Positions 1 to 13,772 of a DNA stretch of 64,000 bases are shown in pieces. Each line of letters opens with the position of its first letter. Position 1 is the stretch's first letter. Source of the stretch: Mariannaea sp. PMI_226 (lineage: Eukaryota > Ascomycota > Sordariomycetes > Hypocreales > Nectriaceae); NCBI GenBank assembly GCA_024336345.1, contig JANFOG010000011.1:620001-684000 (forward strand), given 5' to 3'. The position numbers and the translations under genes are program-made. The notes beneath the pieces are model-generated. The model worked only from the letters and a program-made list of their open reading frames with translations. It was not told where the DNA came from and searched no databases.

Positions 1-1
1 G

Positions 2-1279
2 GTGTTTCTGACTGGCCGCGAAGAAATTGACAATGCCATCGAGGCAGTCTCTGAACGAATGGCAGATCTGGATTCCAGATACGGACGACTATTACCCCTA
101 CCATTGTACGCTGGTCTTTCCAGCGAACAGCAAATGTATGTCTTTGACAAACCGCCCGCAGGGACAAGGAAGGTTGTCTTCTCGACAAACATTGCCGAAG
201 CATCAGTCACAATTGATGGAATTGTCTACGTGATCGATTGCGGCTTTGCCAAGCTGAGAGCCTACAACCCTCGAACAGGCATCGAGGCTTTGACGGCTAC
301 GCCAATATCGAAAGCTGCAGCATCACAGCGTGCTGGTAGAGCAGGTCGAACACGACCAGGGAAATGCTTTCGATTGTACACGGAACAGAGCTATCAGGCA
401 CTACCAGAGGCGAATATTCCCGAAATTCAAAGATCCAACTTGGCTTCGGTCATCCTACAACTGAAAGCCCTAGGCATCGACAATATCGTCAGATTCGACT
501 TCTTGAGCCCTCCACCCGCGGAACTGGTGTCCAAAGCATTGGAATTACTCTATTCACTTGGAGCACTGGACGAATATGCAAAACTTACACGGCCACTCGG
601 AACGAGGATGGCCGAGCTGGCAGTGGAACCAATGATGGCCAAGACGTTGCTTTCGGCACAGACTTTTGGCTGCCTTAGCGAAATATTGACTATTGCTGCA
701 ATGACCACCCTTGGCGGGAGTGTCTGGTTTCACCACGACGGCGAGAGGAAGAAGATGGAGACATCAAGAAGGAAATTTGCCGTCGAGGAGGGCGATCATT
801 TGACACTGCTGAATGCTTACCAAGCCTTCGTCACCAAAGGCAAGAAGGAGGCCAAGTTTTGTCACGACAACAATCTTAATTTCAAGTCAATGACCAGGGC
901 AGTCAGTATTCGGGCACAGTTGAAGAGGTATCTTGAGCGTTTCAATATCAAAATAGACGAGTCCCTGGGCGGCCAAACGTCGTCGGCAGACAACACTAAG
1001 AAGGCCGAGCAAATCAGAAGGTGCTTGACAACAGGCTACTTTGCTCACGCAGCTAGAATGCAGCCAGATGGGACATTCCGCAACGTCGAGGGTGGAACGG
1101 TGCTTCACGCACACCCAAGCTCCCTCATGTTTAACCGCAAGGCCGATTGGGTCATTTTTCATGAAGTCATGGAGACGGGCGGCAAGATTTTTATCCGAGA
1201 TTTGACCAAGATTGAGAAGGGCTGGTTGCTTGAGTATGCTCCGGAGTTTTACAACGTGGTGGACAAGCCAAAGAACTGA
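2..1279 (+). CDS. DEAH-box ATP-dependent RNA helicase, DHX35-like (3' part, cut by window start)
   Basis: Partial gene: the reading frame is open at the left edge and ends with TGA at 1277-1279, so the first helicase lobe (Walker A, DEAH) lies outside. The visible part starts in motif IV (FLTGREEI), then has motif V (STNIAEASVTI) and motif VI (QRAGRAGR), followed by the winged-helix/HA2 ratchet region and the C-terminal OB-fold typical of spliceosomal/ribosome-biogenesis DEAH helicases. The run KLRAYNPRTGIE followed by TPISKA after motif V is what I know from the DHX35 subgroup rather than Prp2/16/22/43. No intron is seen in the 425 visible codons. DHX35 orthologues are nuclear and associate with late spliceosomes, so a role in RNA remodelling is inferred from family only. 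Family call is firm; subgroup call is probable. Confidence 0.9.
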   Translation: MFLTGREEIDNAIEAVSERMADLDSRYGRLLPLPLYAGLSSEQQMYVFDKPPAGTRKVVFSTNIAEASVTIDGIVYVIDCGFAKLRAYNPRTGIEALTATPISKAAASQRAGRAGRTRPGKCFRLYTEQSYQALPEANIPEIQRSNLASVILQLKALGIDNIVRFDFLSPPPAELVSKALELLYSLGALDEYAKLTRPLGTRMAELAVEPMMAKTLLSAQTFGCLSEILTIAAMTTLGGSVWFHHDGERKKMETSRRKFAVEEGDHLTLLNAYQAFVTKGKKEAKFCHDNNLNFKSMTRAVSIRAQLKRYLERFNIKIDESLGGQTSSADNTKKAEQIRRCLTTGYFAHAARMQPDGTFRNVEGGTVLHAHPSSLMFNRKADWVIFHEVMETGGKIFIRDLTKIEKGWLLEYAPEFYNVVDKPKN

Positions 1280-4200
1280 GACGCCGGACTCGTCCGCGTC
1301 TTTGACCAGTTCTTCTGTCCGTCGAGCCCCCCTAGTCAATCCCTGAGAGCTCTGGGGATGAGAGGGGGCGACCCAAGTGATATCCACACCTGGGAGGAGG
1401 TGAAACCACCAGCTAAGAGGGAATAGCTGCGCCCGCAAGAATATCGGCGCGGAATTGAGGCACTAAAAGTATGTCCATAGTAGAAAGTGCGAGGGACTTC
1501 ACACAAGGAACGCAGTGGACAAGAGTGAGGGAGATAATTATTACAGTGGCTGCTGTGCTGAGCACTTTGTACTATGTCTTCGTTATTTCGTATGTAGACT
1601 GACCTGGGTCTTGGTAGCTGAAAGCCTATGGAGATAGGGGAAATAATCGGACTAGAGGTGCGAATGCTACAGTGCACGATAATCTTGCTAGCATATGGAG
1701 GCCTCAAAGCTATGGTGAGAGATCCAGCATCACAAATCAATGGGCAACTTCACCAGCTGCGTGAATAATACATGGTAATTAGTTGATATGCCGAGCAGGT
1801 TGGAGTGTCTCAGGGAGCTGTCAATGTCGAACACTAGCTCAGGCCACTAAATGCGAGTATTAAAGCAGCTGTACTACGTACGTAATGAGAGAATCCGTCA
1901 CTAAATGACCGGAAATATTCAGTTCATGGGACTCTGGTCCGTTGTCCCCGGGCCCGTAGGATGTGGCAAACTCGGTACTACACTCCGTGACATCGAGCAG
2001 GGAGCAATGACATCCAGAGCTCCATCCCCAATTTCCATTACCAAGGCGGCAGCATGTTCTGTCATCCTGTAATATAGACTAATCAGCCTTGGGTTTGCGA
2101 GCGGCAGCTTGTGGCTTCGCTGGGTCTCGACAGAGTATACGTATTATGAAAAGAGGAGTGCCGAAATGCGTGGGAATTGCGTGGGCCGGGGGTGGCTCCA
2201 CCTCGAGCCGAGAATATTCTAAATGTACTATGTAGCATGGAGAATCTACATACTGCGAGGGATGCGACAAGGAGTACATAGTATCTACGCAAACATACCG
2301 TTCACAACATAGGCAGTAAGTTGTATCTTTGGGGTAGGAAAGTCTCCATAATGTACAGGCACGGGGATAGTTGACGGGCTAAATTGCGCTGCTGCATTGT
2401 CCTTGGTTTGCTTGTTCTGTCACGGACCCAAGAGACGGAATATGCACGCAGGCCTGAGATGGTGCGTTTTTCAAAGACTTGATGCGAGTTCCGTACGACG
2501 TACGAAGACGAGCTTTTTGACCTTTAAGCGTTGTTTAGCATACAATTCCTGTTTCTATGCTTGCGACATGAGAACATCAACGGTCTTCAGCCTTAGTAGA
2601 TTAGCTGGCCTCGGTATAAGTACTACCTGCGGTGCAGGGTAATTATTAACTAGCTGTTAATCAAGGGCTTAGGGTAAGGTATACTGCGTAGTACATAATA
2701 AATCTTCAGATACAGAATTAGTAATTACTAGAAGCTAGCATGGATGCCACTCCAGGCGATATTGCTCCAGGACAAATCTCATCGTGCCGTGGTTCGTGGC
2801 ATTTTTGACAACACACCAACCAACCTTCATGTAAAGTGCGCTCCCACTGGAACCGAAATCAACGGCAGGACTACGTAGCCTTTCGGCGAGATTCACGGTG
2901 GACACAATTTCAAAAACAAATAAACAAATTAAACGCTGGATGTATGGGCGCTGGCAGATCCCATCATATAACGCGTCAGAGACATACAGTACTGAGACAA
3001 ATTGTCTTATACTCGTCCAGATTATGTAGCAGGTAATATGTACCTTGCACAGGTTGGTCGGGGAAGCGTCGCCGAATTTCGCTATGTCCTCATAAACAAA
3101 AGAAAAAAACAGCCACCCGAGAGAGGTCCTAAAAAACTCAAACACCCAAGCTACGAATCAACGTGGCCGGGTCCCTGCAGGAGAAGGTCCATCGTTCTAC
3201 TGGAGGGCGCCATTCCCCCTTACAGGCGGCGCCACCGCACACCATCGCGCGTACCGCACCACCACATCTCCACCTTTTTTTTTCCCCTGATGAAACTCCT
3301 TCTGGAACCCCAGCCGGTCTCGTGCACGCAAATGTGTTCGTGCATGTATTATTGTGCGAATGAAGGCAATGCAAGATTGGGCGTGCTTTTCTACCACAGT
3401 ACATATTAGTTATGTCCCCTTTGCCTTTAGCTTATGCAAGAAAAAGACGGCGCATGCAATGCAGCTCCATATCGTCATGCAGCTCAAGCACGCTTGCAGC
3501 AGTGCGTCGATGGACCATCGGCGTTGTTGACGAAAAGGACTCTAGTCAGTGCTACCTTCTTGGGGATTTAACTATCTGAGGTAAGGGCACGAGATAGGAA
3601 GCAAACTTTTGTATGCACTACGGGCTGGTTTTGCTTTGTATTAGTTGATGCAGAACATGCTGTTGAGACGAATATTCGACAGTAATCTGTATTCGTAGAT
3701 TTGAGTCGCCGCCATGTTGGACATTGGCTATCCGACCATATTCGTGCTCATGGAAAAGGAAAAAAAAATTACGTTTTCGTTGCATTGCTCGCAATTAATT
3801 AGCCACTAAGCTACGTGGCTGTCTACGTCCTGGAAGATTGACTGATTTACCAACAGCCCCCCCCCTGGGGGCGATCCCTTGAATTCCTTGATTTCTCTGA
3901 TAGTCTGGTTCAGTGAGCGCCCGGAGTGTCTCGAAACCTGGTCTCTGTTCGGCCATTCGCAAAAGCTCTCGATGATGGATTCAACGGGGACAACGGGGTG
4001 AATGTGGGTAACAACGCCGCCTCTGTCCAATCTCCTTGCGACCCAGTCCCCCTTTTGCTGCCAGGGATTCAAGCAAAGACCCACAGGCCAATCTCTCTTG
4101 GTGAGGCTTGGACGAGGCGTCGGACGCTAGGTGTCCAATGGCGGCCCGGATTGACTGACCCCTGACCGAGACGCTATCGACCGCTTGTTCAGGGGGAGTT

Positions 4201-5764
4201 GAATGATATCGCATCACCTCCACTGGAGGAAGAACTTGATCGTGACTCTGGTTGGGCAAGACGGCAAGACTGAGTCTGTTGGCCCTGATTTATCTACTGG
4301 GAAGTGAGTGGCAGATGCTCCTACTATGCCTGTCTTGCTTAATATAGAACTGCACCAACTCAAACCAAGGGAGCAGCTCAGTCGACTCCCTTGGACAAAA
4401 GACGACGGCCATCGTAGCGGTCCCAATTTGGAGCCTCAGTTACCTACCTACCTTGCGGAGTACAGTATGTATGGCATTGCACAGTACGTTGCATGCAGGT
4501 ACCCAAGTAGGTACCTACCTTGTCAGCGCCAAATTACTGCATCCAGACCACCCCGTTCTGTAAATGGTAGGTACTGTTATAGATAGATAACCTTGGAAGT
4601 CAGATGCCTGATGGCTTGGTTCACGGTTGGTGAAGTGGGTGCTATCGCCGGGTACCTGACAGGAGGCCTAGCCGTAGGGGGACCAACCCACTGCATAAAC
4701 ATCCTGGACGTAGTAAGCACATTGGGTGTAATTGGAGGCCAACTGGGGTTGAGCCGGGGGGGGAGGGGCTGGAGAGGCACCTTCAACCGCCCTTCATTGG
4801 CGTGTCGCTGGGTTCTAGGTATTCTGCACCGGGCGTTGACGCTGTTCTTCCCTGTGAAGACTCCCTGCAGGTACCTAGACGCCGGTATTCCGGTACATGG
4901 ACTCACCGTGCTCCATCCTCGCTCCGCTCGTTCCATCCCATTTCGCCATCTAGTCCTTCCTTCCCTTTCGCTTCCGATTGTGATTCTCTCTCCATCGTCA
5001 GTTTGTCTCTCTCTTTTATCACCTCCAACTGTCGACACGGCGAAAGGACGACGATTCCCCCCCTTCGTCACCTTCTCTCCTCCTCCAACTCTGCCTGCCA
5101 GCGGGCTAGTCACTCATTTTATATTGTTTTTGTTGCTTTGAAGTTTGGGGTTACTATTGACAAGCTCCTCCTCATCTTCGACCATTCGTTCCTTTCTTTC
5201 GGTCCACGTCCGTCACCCAACACGCACGAACCCAATTGTCATTCTTTACTGAACACCACTCTGCCAAATTCTTTGGCCACAACGCTCGCTGGTTGACTTG
5301 TTGGATTTTGTCCTTTAATATTCGGTCTTTACGACGCTCGATTTGCTCCTACCTGCTGTTGCTTTCAGCGTTCCATCACGATACGAATAACATCGATCAT
5401 TCCCATCAACTTTCTGAGCGAACCGACACGCTTTACACGACCTAAGCCGTATTGTTAATCTCCACCAACCCGTAAATCTTAATGGTTATGACAGCTGTTT
5501 CTGGGATTTAATTCTAAGAGGGAAAAGCCTTGGAAATTATTCACATTAATCAACATCACACATTGGACTCGATATTTTTTGGATCAAGAAAACCAGCATT
5601 TTGTCAAGCCTTTCGCTTCGGAATCTCAGTTATTTTCAACACATTCGCTTAGGATGGAGCTCACTCACTCCGCCCGGGGCTATCGCCTCCAACCCCGAAG
5701 CAACGATCAACCCAGCGTTTCCGCTCTCGCACCTTCCAAGTTGTCTTCGTCAGCCACCAACCTC
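1280..5764. other. Gene-poor intergenic region with pyrimidine-rich leader
   Basis: No convincing coding sequence in 4.5 kb; the ORFs here lack coding-like composition and overlap one another on opposite strands. Two AGGTACCT palindromes lie at 4509-4516 (inside the perfect 12-bp palindrome at 4507-4518) and 4869-4876. From about 4900 to 5140 the + strand is strongly C/T-rich, as is common in promoters and 5' leaders of active fungal genes; it probably belongs to the promoter/5' UTR of the gene starting at 5765. Confidence 0.5.
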
Positions 5765-8046
5765 ATGACTCGAATTTTTATTAGATCAGACGAGAAATGC
5801 AAGGATAGTCAAAATTCCAACACATGCGAAAAGCCAACAAGCCTCAATTCGGGCGTTGTTGCTGTCTTGGTAGTGTATGACCCCCGAACATTCCTTTTTG
5901 CCACATAAGAGAAAATGACGCTGTTCTAACGATATATCAAGTGTTCCCATCGTTTTGCTTGCAGCTCTTTTGTTCTACCTTCATCGTAGAAATGTGCAGA
6001 AGCAGCGTCTGGAGGATATTCAGGACCCTCACAAGAGTTTGGATTTTGGATTGGATGATCCTGCTACACGAAAAAACCGTAGGAGTATGTTTATGGGAGG
6101 TGGTGAGAAGGGTAACCATCACAAAGCAAGTCAGCTCTCCATGGATATGAATCTTTCATCCCCATATCTGCTACCGCCTGGACTTCAGCAATCTCGAGAG
6201 TCCCTCCACTCCCTAGCCCGTTCTCTTGGCAATGATCAGGATCCTTACCAACAGGTCAACCACTACACCAACAGTGAGACTGGCTCTATGCGATCTTTCC
6301 GACCTGGCAAGGAGTCTGCTTCAATCTACACGAAATCGAGTGCCAAGCATATGTCTGGGCGATCTCTGAAAATGCCACCGAGAACGGACTCAGGTCCCAG
6401 ATCACCGCTCACACCGACCGATGGCGGGTTCCATAATCCCTTTAATACGCCTGCCATGCCTTCACCTTCTTACAAGCCCGCATCTCCCCCCAGCTCTGAG
6501 AAAGACACCTTCCAGCCCAAAGCTATCGTTCCCGAAATTGTCGGTGCTTCTGACTTTGACAAGAAGCATGATATTCAACCGCCTCCACCTGCACTCGCCA
6601 AAAGCCCTCAGTTTGAACTGCCCCCATCTACGGAAGCGGACAAGAACAATTCGGCTACGTCGATTGATGATGGTTTCCCCCTGCCTCCTCATCGTGGTCG
6701 GGAGTCGAATGGTCTGGGTCTTAACTTCCACCTTCCGAAGCCACCCGTTTCGCCTGGCCTCAGCACGCCTGCACTGAGCACCCCTAATTCTGCTACTCCT
6801 TTGACCCATGACCAACCAAAGGATGATATCCAGTTCATCGTCCAACCTGATCGCATGTCTAGCACCTCAGACTATATTGACGATTATGCAGCCCTTACAT
6901 CGGACAGAAATGATCGTGTGTCTTACATGGAAGATGTGCCTCCTCAATTTGAACAAGCCAAACCTCAAGGTCTAGGCATTCCCCATCAAGATACTAAGAG
7001 GCTCTCTGTCGGTTTCCGACCCCTTCCTCCGGATGAGGTTACTGAGTCTGAAGACCCTGAGTATCGTGCCAACCGTATTCGATCATTCTACAAAGAGTAC
7101 TTTGACGACAGCAAGGAGGCGCCTCCACCTATGCCACCCATGCCAGCGCCTCGTGCTCAGTACCAAGGAGAGTTCGACCGGGGCTACCTTGGTGAGGCCG
7201 CTGCCTACTTCGATCCCGAGACGAATGCCTTCGTCATGCCTTATGCCGAGCCTGTAACTCGCCGTGCAATGACCCCTCCCCCATCTGGCCGACGCGGACC
7301 TGGCGGACCTGCCCCTCGTCGACCGGGCGGTCCTCATGCTCCCCATGGTTCTCTTGGCGGTATGAGTTTGCCTGGAGGTCCTCGAGGCCGTCCTCGTGCC
7401 GGGTCCGCTTTTGGTCGTGCTCCATCAGCTTTCAGTTCTCGCGCAGGCTCTGCTCTTGGTCCTCGTCCGGACTCATCCGCTTCAGCGAGAGGTCGCCAGC
7501 ATCCGAAGAAGAACCTCCCACCACCTGCCCCCCTCACCACTCTACCAACACCCTCAAAGCTGAAAGATGATTCATTCGCTATTCTCAACCCCATCGATTT
7601 CGCCCCTCCTGATTCCATCAGAGATACCGCTGCTGGTCGCTCCCAAAGCCCCTTCGGTGAAAGACGACCATACTCTCCTACTGTGCCAGCTGCTGTACCT
7701 GTTGTGTCGGCATTCGACGAGCTGGCAGCTCTTCCTAGCCCGTATGTTGCACCTGATTTCATATACAAGCGAACATTGACGGTTTTACTAACATCATCGT
7801 AGTCACTTACTCCGCAAGTCGGGTACTTTCACTGCCTTGGACTTTGCGCCGCCCAAGAAGTTCGGTGCGGCAGACACCATGAGTGATGCAGGAAGTATCA
7901 GAAGCAACCGCAGTGGCCTTTCGCCTGGCGGCCTCGGAGCCATTCGCAACGGAGCCGGACGTGTCAGTAGACTTCCTGGAGACACCGTCTTCACACAAAA
8001 CTCTTTGCAAGACCAGCTGAAGCCACAATGGGGCATGCGCGCTTGA
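5765..8046 (+). CDS. Single-pass membrane protein with long Pro/Ser-rich cytoplasmic tail
   Basis: Three exons: 5765-5874, 5942-7741, 7803-8046 (717 aa). Intron 1 (67 bp, GTATGA...CAAG) has a CTAAC branch site near 5927; intron 2 (61 bp, GTATGT...GTAG) has TACTAAC. The first join restores a continuous membrane helix (about residues 29-50, ...VVVPIVLLAALLFY) followed by HRRNVQKQRLED, a basic cytoplasmic anchor, so the join is well supported. The short N-terminus holds two cysteines in the CEKP region and no signal peptide, suggesting N-out topology. The tail is disordered, rich in Pro, Ser and Gly, with DPHKSLDFGLD just after the membrane and RG/PG-rich stretches around residues 500-580. I know homologues only as conserved hypothetical fungal proteins; a membrane scaffold binding SH3-type partners is speculation. 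An in-frame ATG at 5654 could add 37 residues. Confidence 0.8.
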
Positions 8047-11000
8047 TTGCCAACAACACCAACGCTCGGAAGCGAGGCAGTTGCAACAATTCTTTGACGA
8101 TCGCTCCTGGAGCTTTGTCTTTTCTGGCATTGCATTACATCTTAGCGTACACGGGACTGTCTTTTCATATCTTCTGTTCCCGACAGGCGTACTTTCATCA
8201 GGGTCATGACGACAGGCGATTTCTTTACATTTCTCATATTCTTCTTTCTTTCACAACTTGGGATTGTGCGGGCTTGCATATAGAAAGGGTAGGAAAACTA
8301 CACACGACAAATTAGATCACGACGGCCTAGTCTGGACAAAGTCCAACGAAATTGTACATAGGGTCAATAAGATGTCGTGTTGACCAGGTTCCAATCAACA
8401 TTGTCGTCTTTCTTCAATCATAAATGTTGATTACCCGTCGTATGTCAGAGAAGCTGATGTTAATCATTTCCATGTGAATGTCTATGGGGTTGCCGTAAAA
8501 AACATATTATGGGCAGGGTTTTAACCAGGCTGCTTGCTACGATATGTGAGAGAGACTGACCCTATGTATCTCGGGGATTCTGACGAGGAAATCCATTGGT
8601 CTTTAAGTTAAAACTGAACTTGACGTTGGTTAATAACAGCGAATACTTGTTTGACGACCGTCAAATCCTCTTTATTTTCCCTCTTATTGTCTCTTCCGGC
8701 TAATTTTTATACATTTTTTTTTCTTCAGCACTGGTGCCGTTTTACTCCAGCTCGAGTCGCAATTTACTGCCTTGAGTTGCGTGAATAGAACCCTCAGCTG
8801 ATTCATGAGAACTCAGGTGGGATTCGGTTACTTATTTTATATCTCAATCTGTAAGAGAACGAATATGTTGGAAATACACATGGTGCGATGGCTCAAAGAT
8901 ACAGCTATTGTGAAGAACAGGATGATGATGGCCAAGCTCCGTGTTGGATGGCGCAGTGGTTGATGCTTCTGAACCACTTCATGATCAAGCGGATACTGCT
9001 GTACAATTTTAGTAAGGGGCTGTGTTGGAATTACCTGTCTTAGAAAATGTCTTGGTCCCTGGAATGAGCATGTCTTGAACCCCGAAAGCGTTCTAGGGGA
9101 TGACTTCTCCTTAAGCACTGGGAGTAGAGGTGGCTACGCAGGCTTTGACTTCATCGAAACTATCCATAAATGCCTTCCTTGAAATCTCAAATGGAATAGC
9201 CTTTTTCGGATGACTTGTGCACCGTACAGCTTTTCCCCTCACATGGTCCGATAATATACATTACGCACCTTGGTCTTGTTGGACTTACCGCTCAGCAGAA
9301 ATGTGAGAGCATCCACCAAATACGAAGGACAGAATCGCCGACCTCAGGATCACCAAAGGTTCCACTTGCCTATTGGTCCTTCACGAGGCATCCGTACCAG
9401 GGTATAACTACGTACTGTGCCTGTATGGGGACTCGTTTGTCAGACAATGTCTCTGGGAGTATGGAGTAGCGTGTCTATCATTTGGAACATGGTGAGTTGG
9501 AATGGAAAGCCACGGACGGGAACTTTTTCGCATCACATTGCCGATGGGAAAGCTGTTAGTACATAGCACACTAGGTAAGTAGGTAGTTACAGACCAATTT
9601 GTATACGGAATTACGGGCTATGTCATATTGATCGCCTCCATGCTCAGGTCGTGGCCGGTAGTTTGGAGAAGCGAAATTGGGGCATGAGGGTAATTGTCAA
9701 ATAGGCTTTTGCCCCCTTGCTGCCCATAGGCAGTAGCTAGTTACTTGCTCACTACATTCGCATACACGATGTGCAGGTAAGTATTTACCCATAGCAACCG
9801 GTGTACACTTCACTAAAAACAAACATCGTAAAAATGCACTCCTAAAAAAAAGGAGAACCCTGATATGACTAAAATATTTTCCATGTAGAGCAAGGTCACC
9901 AGTCAGTGGCGCAACTGTCAGCAAGGTGTTGTCGTTGGTTCCTTTTATTATTTCGGAGGTAAGAAATCCGGCCAGCCACAGACACGCGATCAGATACCTA
10001 TTTTTGGAAGTGGCGGAGCGGACTGGGAAATCCAAAAAAGCGATAAAGCCTCTCCGTATCAAAGAGTGGGGAGGGAGAGATTGCTCCATAGGTAATGTAC
10101 TATTAAGGTGGCTTTCAACTAATTAATATTACAGTACTACAGACTACATACAGTAGTATTATGTATTTCTTTTTGGTGGCTAAAACTATAATTAATTGCT
10201 TGCCTTAGTAGTCAATCCAACGGGAAGGGAAAAGTAAGCATGTATTGAAGGAGAATACACGGATACTCACTGAAGAATTAATGAAGATGCTGATTGTTGA
10301 AGAAGCGGCCGAACTTTAAACCAGCTTCAGCTACAGCTTGCAGATAGGACAACACAGCTGACTGGTTGGGGTTGGGCTGGAGAGGCTTTCATCGTGAAAG
10401 TGGTTGCGTTGACATGTCATTGTGCCGTCACCATACAGGGGGGCAAGATCATGACCAGGGCCGGCCAGGATAGGCGTCCACTCTTGCAGGTAGGGCTTGA
10501 AGGTTTAATTAACGACGTGCGAAACCAGTCCCCTACCAACCGAGCTGCTCATTGCTTCGCATGAGGCCGCAGGCCGTCCGGTCCGTATTGCCTGGTGAGA
10601 TGAAATAACATGCCAGCCATGCCAATTCGATGACAATATCACCACCACGTCTACAGATGGCGCAAAGAAAACGATGGAGATGACTGAGATGAGATGGTTC
10701 TGAACCCCCCATCTGTTGATACAGGGAATACCTGGGTTCGGTGAACTGGACCTTGACACAGGGAGCTTCTGATTGATGCGTTGTCGGTGGGCAAGTGGGT
10801 TTATTCGGCGCTGTACCAAACGGGAAGAGTTGGGCCGTGATGACTCCGAAAAAAATAGTATACCCATCATCATGTGTTATTGTTCTGCACTTGTTTCTGT
10901 TGGTCGCGAAGTGTCACATAGCTACTTTTGCAGGGGTTCAGCTTGCAAATGATAAAATTATGAGAGGTACTATTGCAGATGAACAAATGAACAACTTACT

Positions 11001-12416
11001 AGCGGGAGCACATGAAAAAAATAATGAAAAAAAAATTAAACAAAATAAATAAACACGATGGAAAATCAATATTGAGAGTATGTATCAAACACCATATCAA
11101 TGGTATGGCAAAAAACGAGATACGCATTCCATTCCACGTATCGATCATCAGACGTTTAGTGTGTGACTGACATGACTTTCTTCCCTTTCCCTTTTTTTAC
11201 GCCCTCGTGACATGACTTTGCATTCTGCATCTTACCGTTACTGATGCATGCCCATCCATGGCCGGGTCTGCCACTCTGATGTTCAGGTCCTTTCACTCGA
11301 TGTGGAAGCGATGGCTCAAATGGACAGACCCAATGAGGAAATGGTTAGCATTCCCCACGCAATCCAATAGGCATCATGGACGTTTCTCCTCCGTTTTCCT
11401 TGAGCAAGACACACTGGCTGAAAAGAAGGACACACAATACGTACAACAGTGAGGGCCAGGGCGGGAGCGAGCTGATTGCTTGCCCGCGTGTTTCATTTTA
11501 AGACTTGCAAGCGGAGAGAAAGAAGGAAAAATGAGCCACAAAAAGCTGTGTGGCTCCGTCTGCACCAACCCTCATTTCATCTCTTGTCGAATGGAGGAGA
11601 CGGGATACTTCATGGATACCCCTTCTAACGAAATATTACACTCAGGTCAATTAGTATGTAACGTGCCGGGATGGCAATCTTGTTGGCTAGGTATCTGGTC
11701 GCTGAAGCTTGGCACCGGGAAAAGAAAAGAAAGAAAAGAAAAAAGAAAGAAAATCCAGTCTCTATTTACTACTTACTGAGAATGTATAGATTGCTCTGGA
11801 TTATCGGACGAACCTGCCCATGTTCTGCTGATTGTTTATTTTCAAATAATATTGCGGGTTGCATATGCGTGCGAATAAAGGCGGCCGCTCATTGACAGGA
11901 CGACCCGCCCAAATACTTTTGCAACTACCTGTTCGTATATAGGATGCACGGCAGCGTGAGCGGCCTCTGCTCCACAGCTGTGAGTGCCTACTTTAGGTAG
12001 GTAGATAATCACTGAACAAATCAGCTCAATGGACGCATCATGCCGAACCTTGGCAAATGTACGGTGTGTATGCACCTCGGGAGCATGTACTTCAGAGCAT
12101 GGCAAGGTATTTGCCGAGAACCTTGAAGAGGTAGGTTGGTGTTTTATTTCTCTCTAAAGTCAAATCAAGTGCACTATGTATTCGGACTTGGGCTGCCTCC
12201 CATCGCATAGATATTTGCCTCGCGACGTTGCGGCTCGTAATTGTGGTGTCGACCAAATAGGTTTCTTCCAGATTCATGCTGAGAAAGAAACTAGTCCGTG
12301 GGGTAGGAATACGATGCGCTAGCAATTAACTTACCTCCCAAAGTAGCACAAAAGATGGGGCAAAACACATGCTGGGAAAGGAAAAAAAAAATCTGGAGAA
12401 TGACAGCGTGTGGTGT

Positions 12417-12439
12417 GGGATGGATGGGATGGGATGGGA
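12417..12439. repeat. GGGAT-type microsatellite
   Basis: Short imperfect array of GGGAT/GGAT units, read directly from the sequence. Confidence 0.85.
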
Positions 12440-12616
12440 CTCTAACTAGTGCTCTCTGGATACCTAGTCAAAGTTCTGAGCGAAGCAGCCCGTGTGAAGA
12501 AGTCAGCACTCAATGGAGGGAGAAGGGTACCTGCGGACTCAAATCAGGGAGGGGGCTGGTTTTTAACATGTGCTGCGAGGTATGAGTGTTAGTAATGTAG
12601 CCAACGAAGCATCCAT

Positions 12617-12648
12617 CAATTCAATTTGATTCAATCCAATTCAATTCC
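12617..12648. repeat. Imperfect CAATT repeat
   Basis: Repeated CAATT/CAATC units in about 32 bp of AT-rich intergenic DNA. Confidence 0.7.
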
Positions 12649-13743
12649 GCATGCATATCCTCCAGAGGGAGGGATTGCCAGCTCGCTTTGGAGACAGGGC
12701 TACGGCTTACGCCGTACCTGTGCAGGAAGTGCTCTAGCTGTCTATTGGTCACTGCAAGTTCCAGAGCAGCACCTAATTACGGTAGGCGGCGTGTCCTGTG
12801 CTGTAATCATGTAGGTACCTCTCTGAACATGAACAGTGTGCGCTTGCGTTCGTCGTTGAATAACAAAACAACTAAACTGGCTAACCCTCTTCACCTCAGA
12901 ACCCTGCTTGTTGGTCCTTAGTTTTCCTTCCCTTACGTCTGCACCTTAATTATTAGCCAGCTAGTAGCGGAGAGAATTTTCTAGACTACCTACTACCTAC
13001 ATAGTGCTATAGTTGTCTTGTGGTGCCCTCTGATTTATGACCTGCGCAGGCAAAAGAATCAATTGCTGTCTCCTTCTCCTCTTGCCTCAGCAGGCTCAGT
13101 CATTTTCCAACAAAGCCTCAACGCTGCCCCAGTCTCGGGAATCATTTCAGCTCCACTCAATCGCCGTCCCCGGAGCCATCATCCCAACTGATTTCAGCCT
13201 GGATTTCCCAGGGTTGGAAACAAAAAATACTGTACAGATTAGAGGAAAGAAAAAAAACACGGTAAGAGAAGCACTCCCCTTAACGTTAGCCGATGCCCAA
13301 CGCGTGCTCTCTCAAACGACCACTTCTATAAGCGTAGTGCTGTGTGGAATATTATACTACATAGTACTGTGCGTACTACACATGCACATCCATTCACGCG
13401 CTCTCTCCCGTTCCAAGCTTTTTCGAATTTGATCGGCGTTCCACTGTACCGTTGGGTCTTTCAGCGCCCAGAGCCACTAGCTTGACGTCGTACAGGGGGC
13501 TTGTGAGTTTGTGAGATCCACTAACCCGAATGTAATTAGGCTGCTTGAAAGACGTGAAGTGAACGGAGTGCGCGGCCTTTTTGACGCTCGCCGCCCACTT
13601 CTTCCTCAACTCACCCGTCAACCACACCCAACCAACTTCTCACTCTCTCTGAGCGCCTGCGACTCGAAACACTCCTTCTGACAAACGCCAAACCCCCCTC
13701 CGGATCCCCTGGGCGTGTATCGCCCTCTCACAGCAACCAGAAA

Positions 13744-13772
13744 ACAACACAGCACAGCACAACACAACACAG
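13744..13772. repeat. CACAA/CACAG microsatellite in the leader region
   Basis: Alternating CACAA and CACAG pentamers about 0.5 kb upstream of the gene at 14257, probably within its promoter or 5' UTR. Confidence 0.85.

Noticed and set aside
4577..5141. Overlapping ORFs of 178 aa (-) and 182 aa (+)
   Set aside because: They mirror each other across a C/T-rich stretch, have low-complexity composition and match no family; best seen as promoter/leader sequence.
5870..5964. Splice model for the first membrane-protein intron using GTAGTG and the TTGCAG acceptor
   Set aside because: Phases do not match; the 5875-5941 intron with a CTAAC branch keeps the frame and completes the membrane helix.
9697..10089. 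130-aa ORF on the minus strand
   Set aside because: No domain, no conserved motif and no neighbouring exon with matching splice phase; composition is like the surrounding non-coding DNA.
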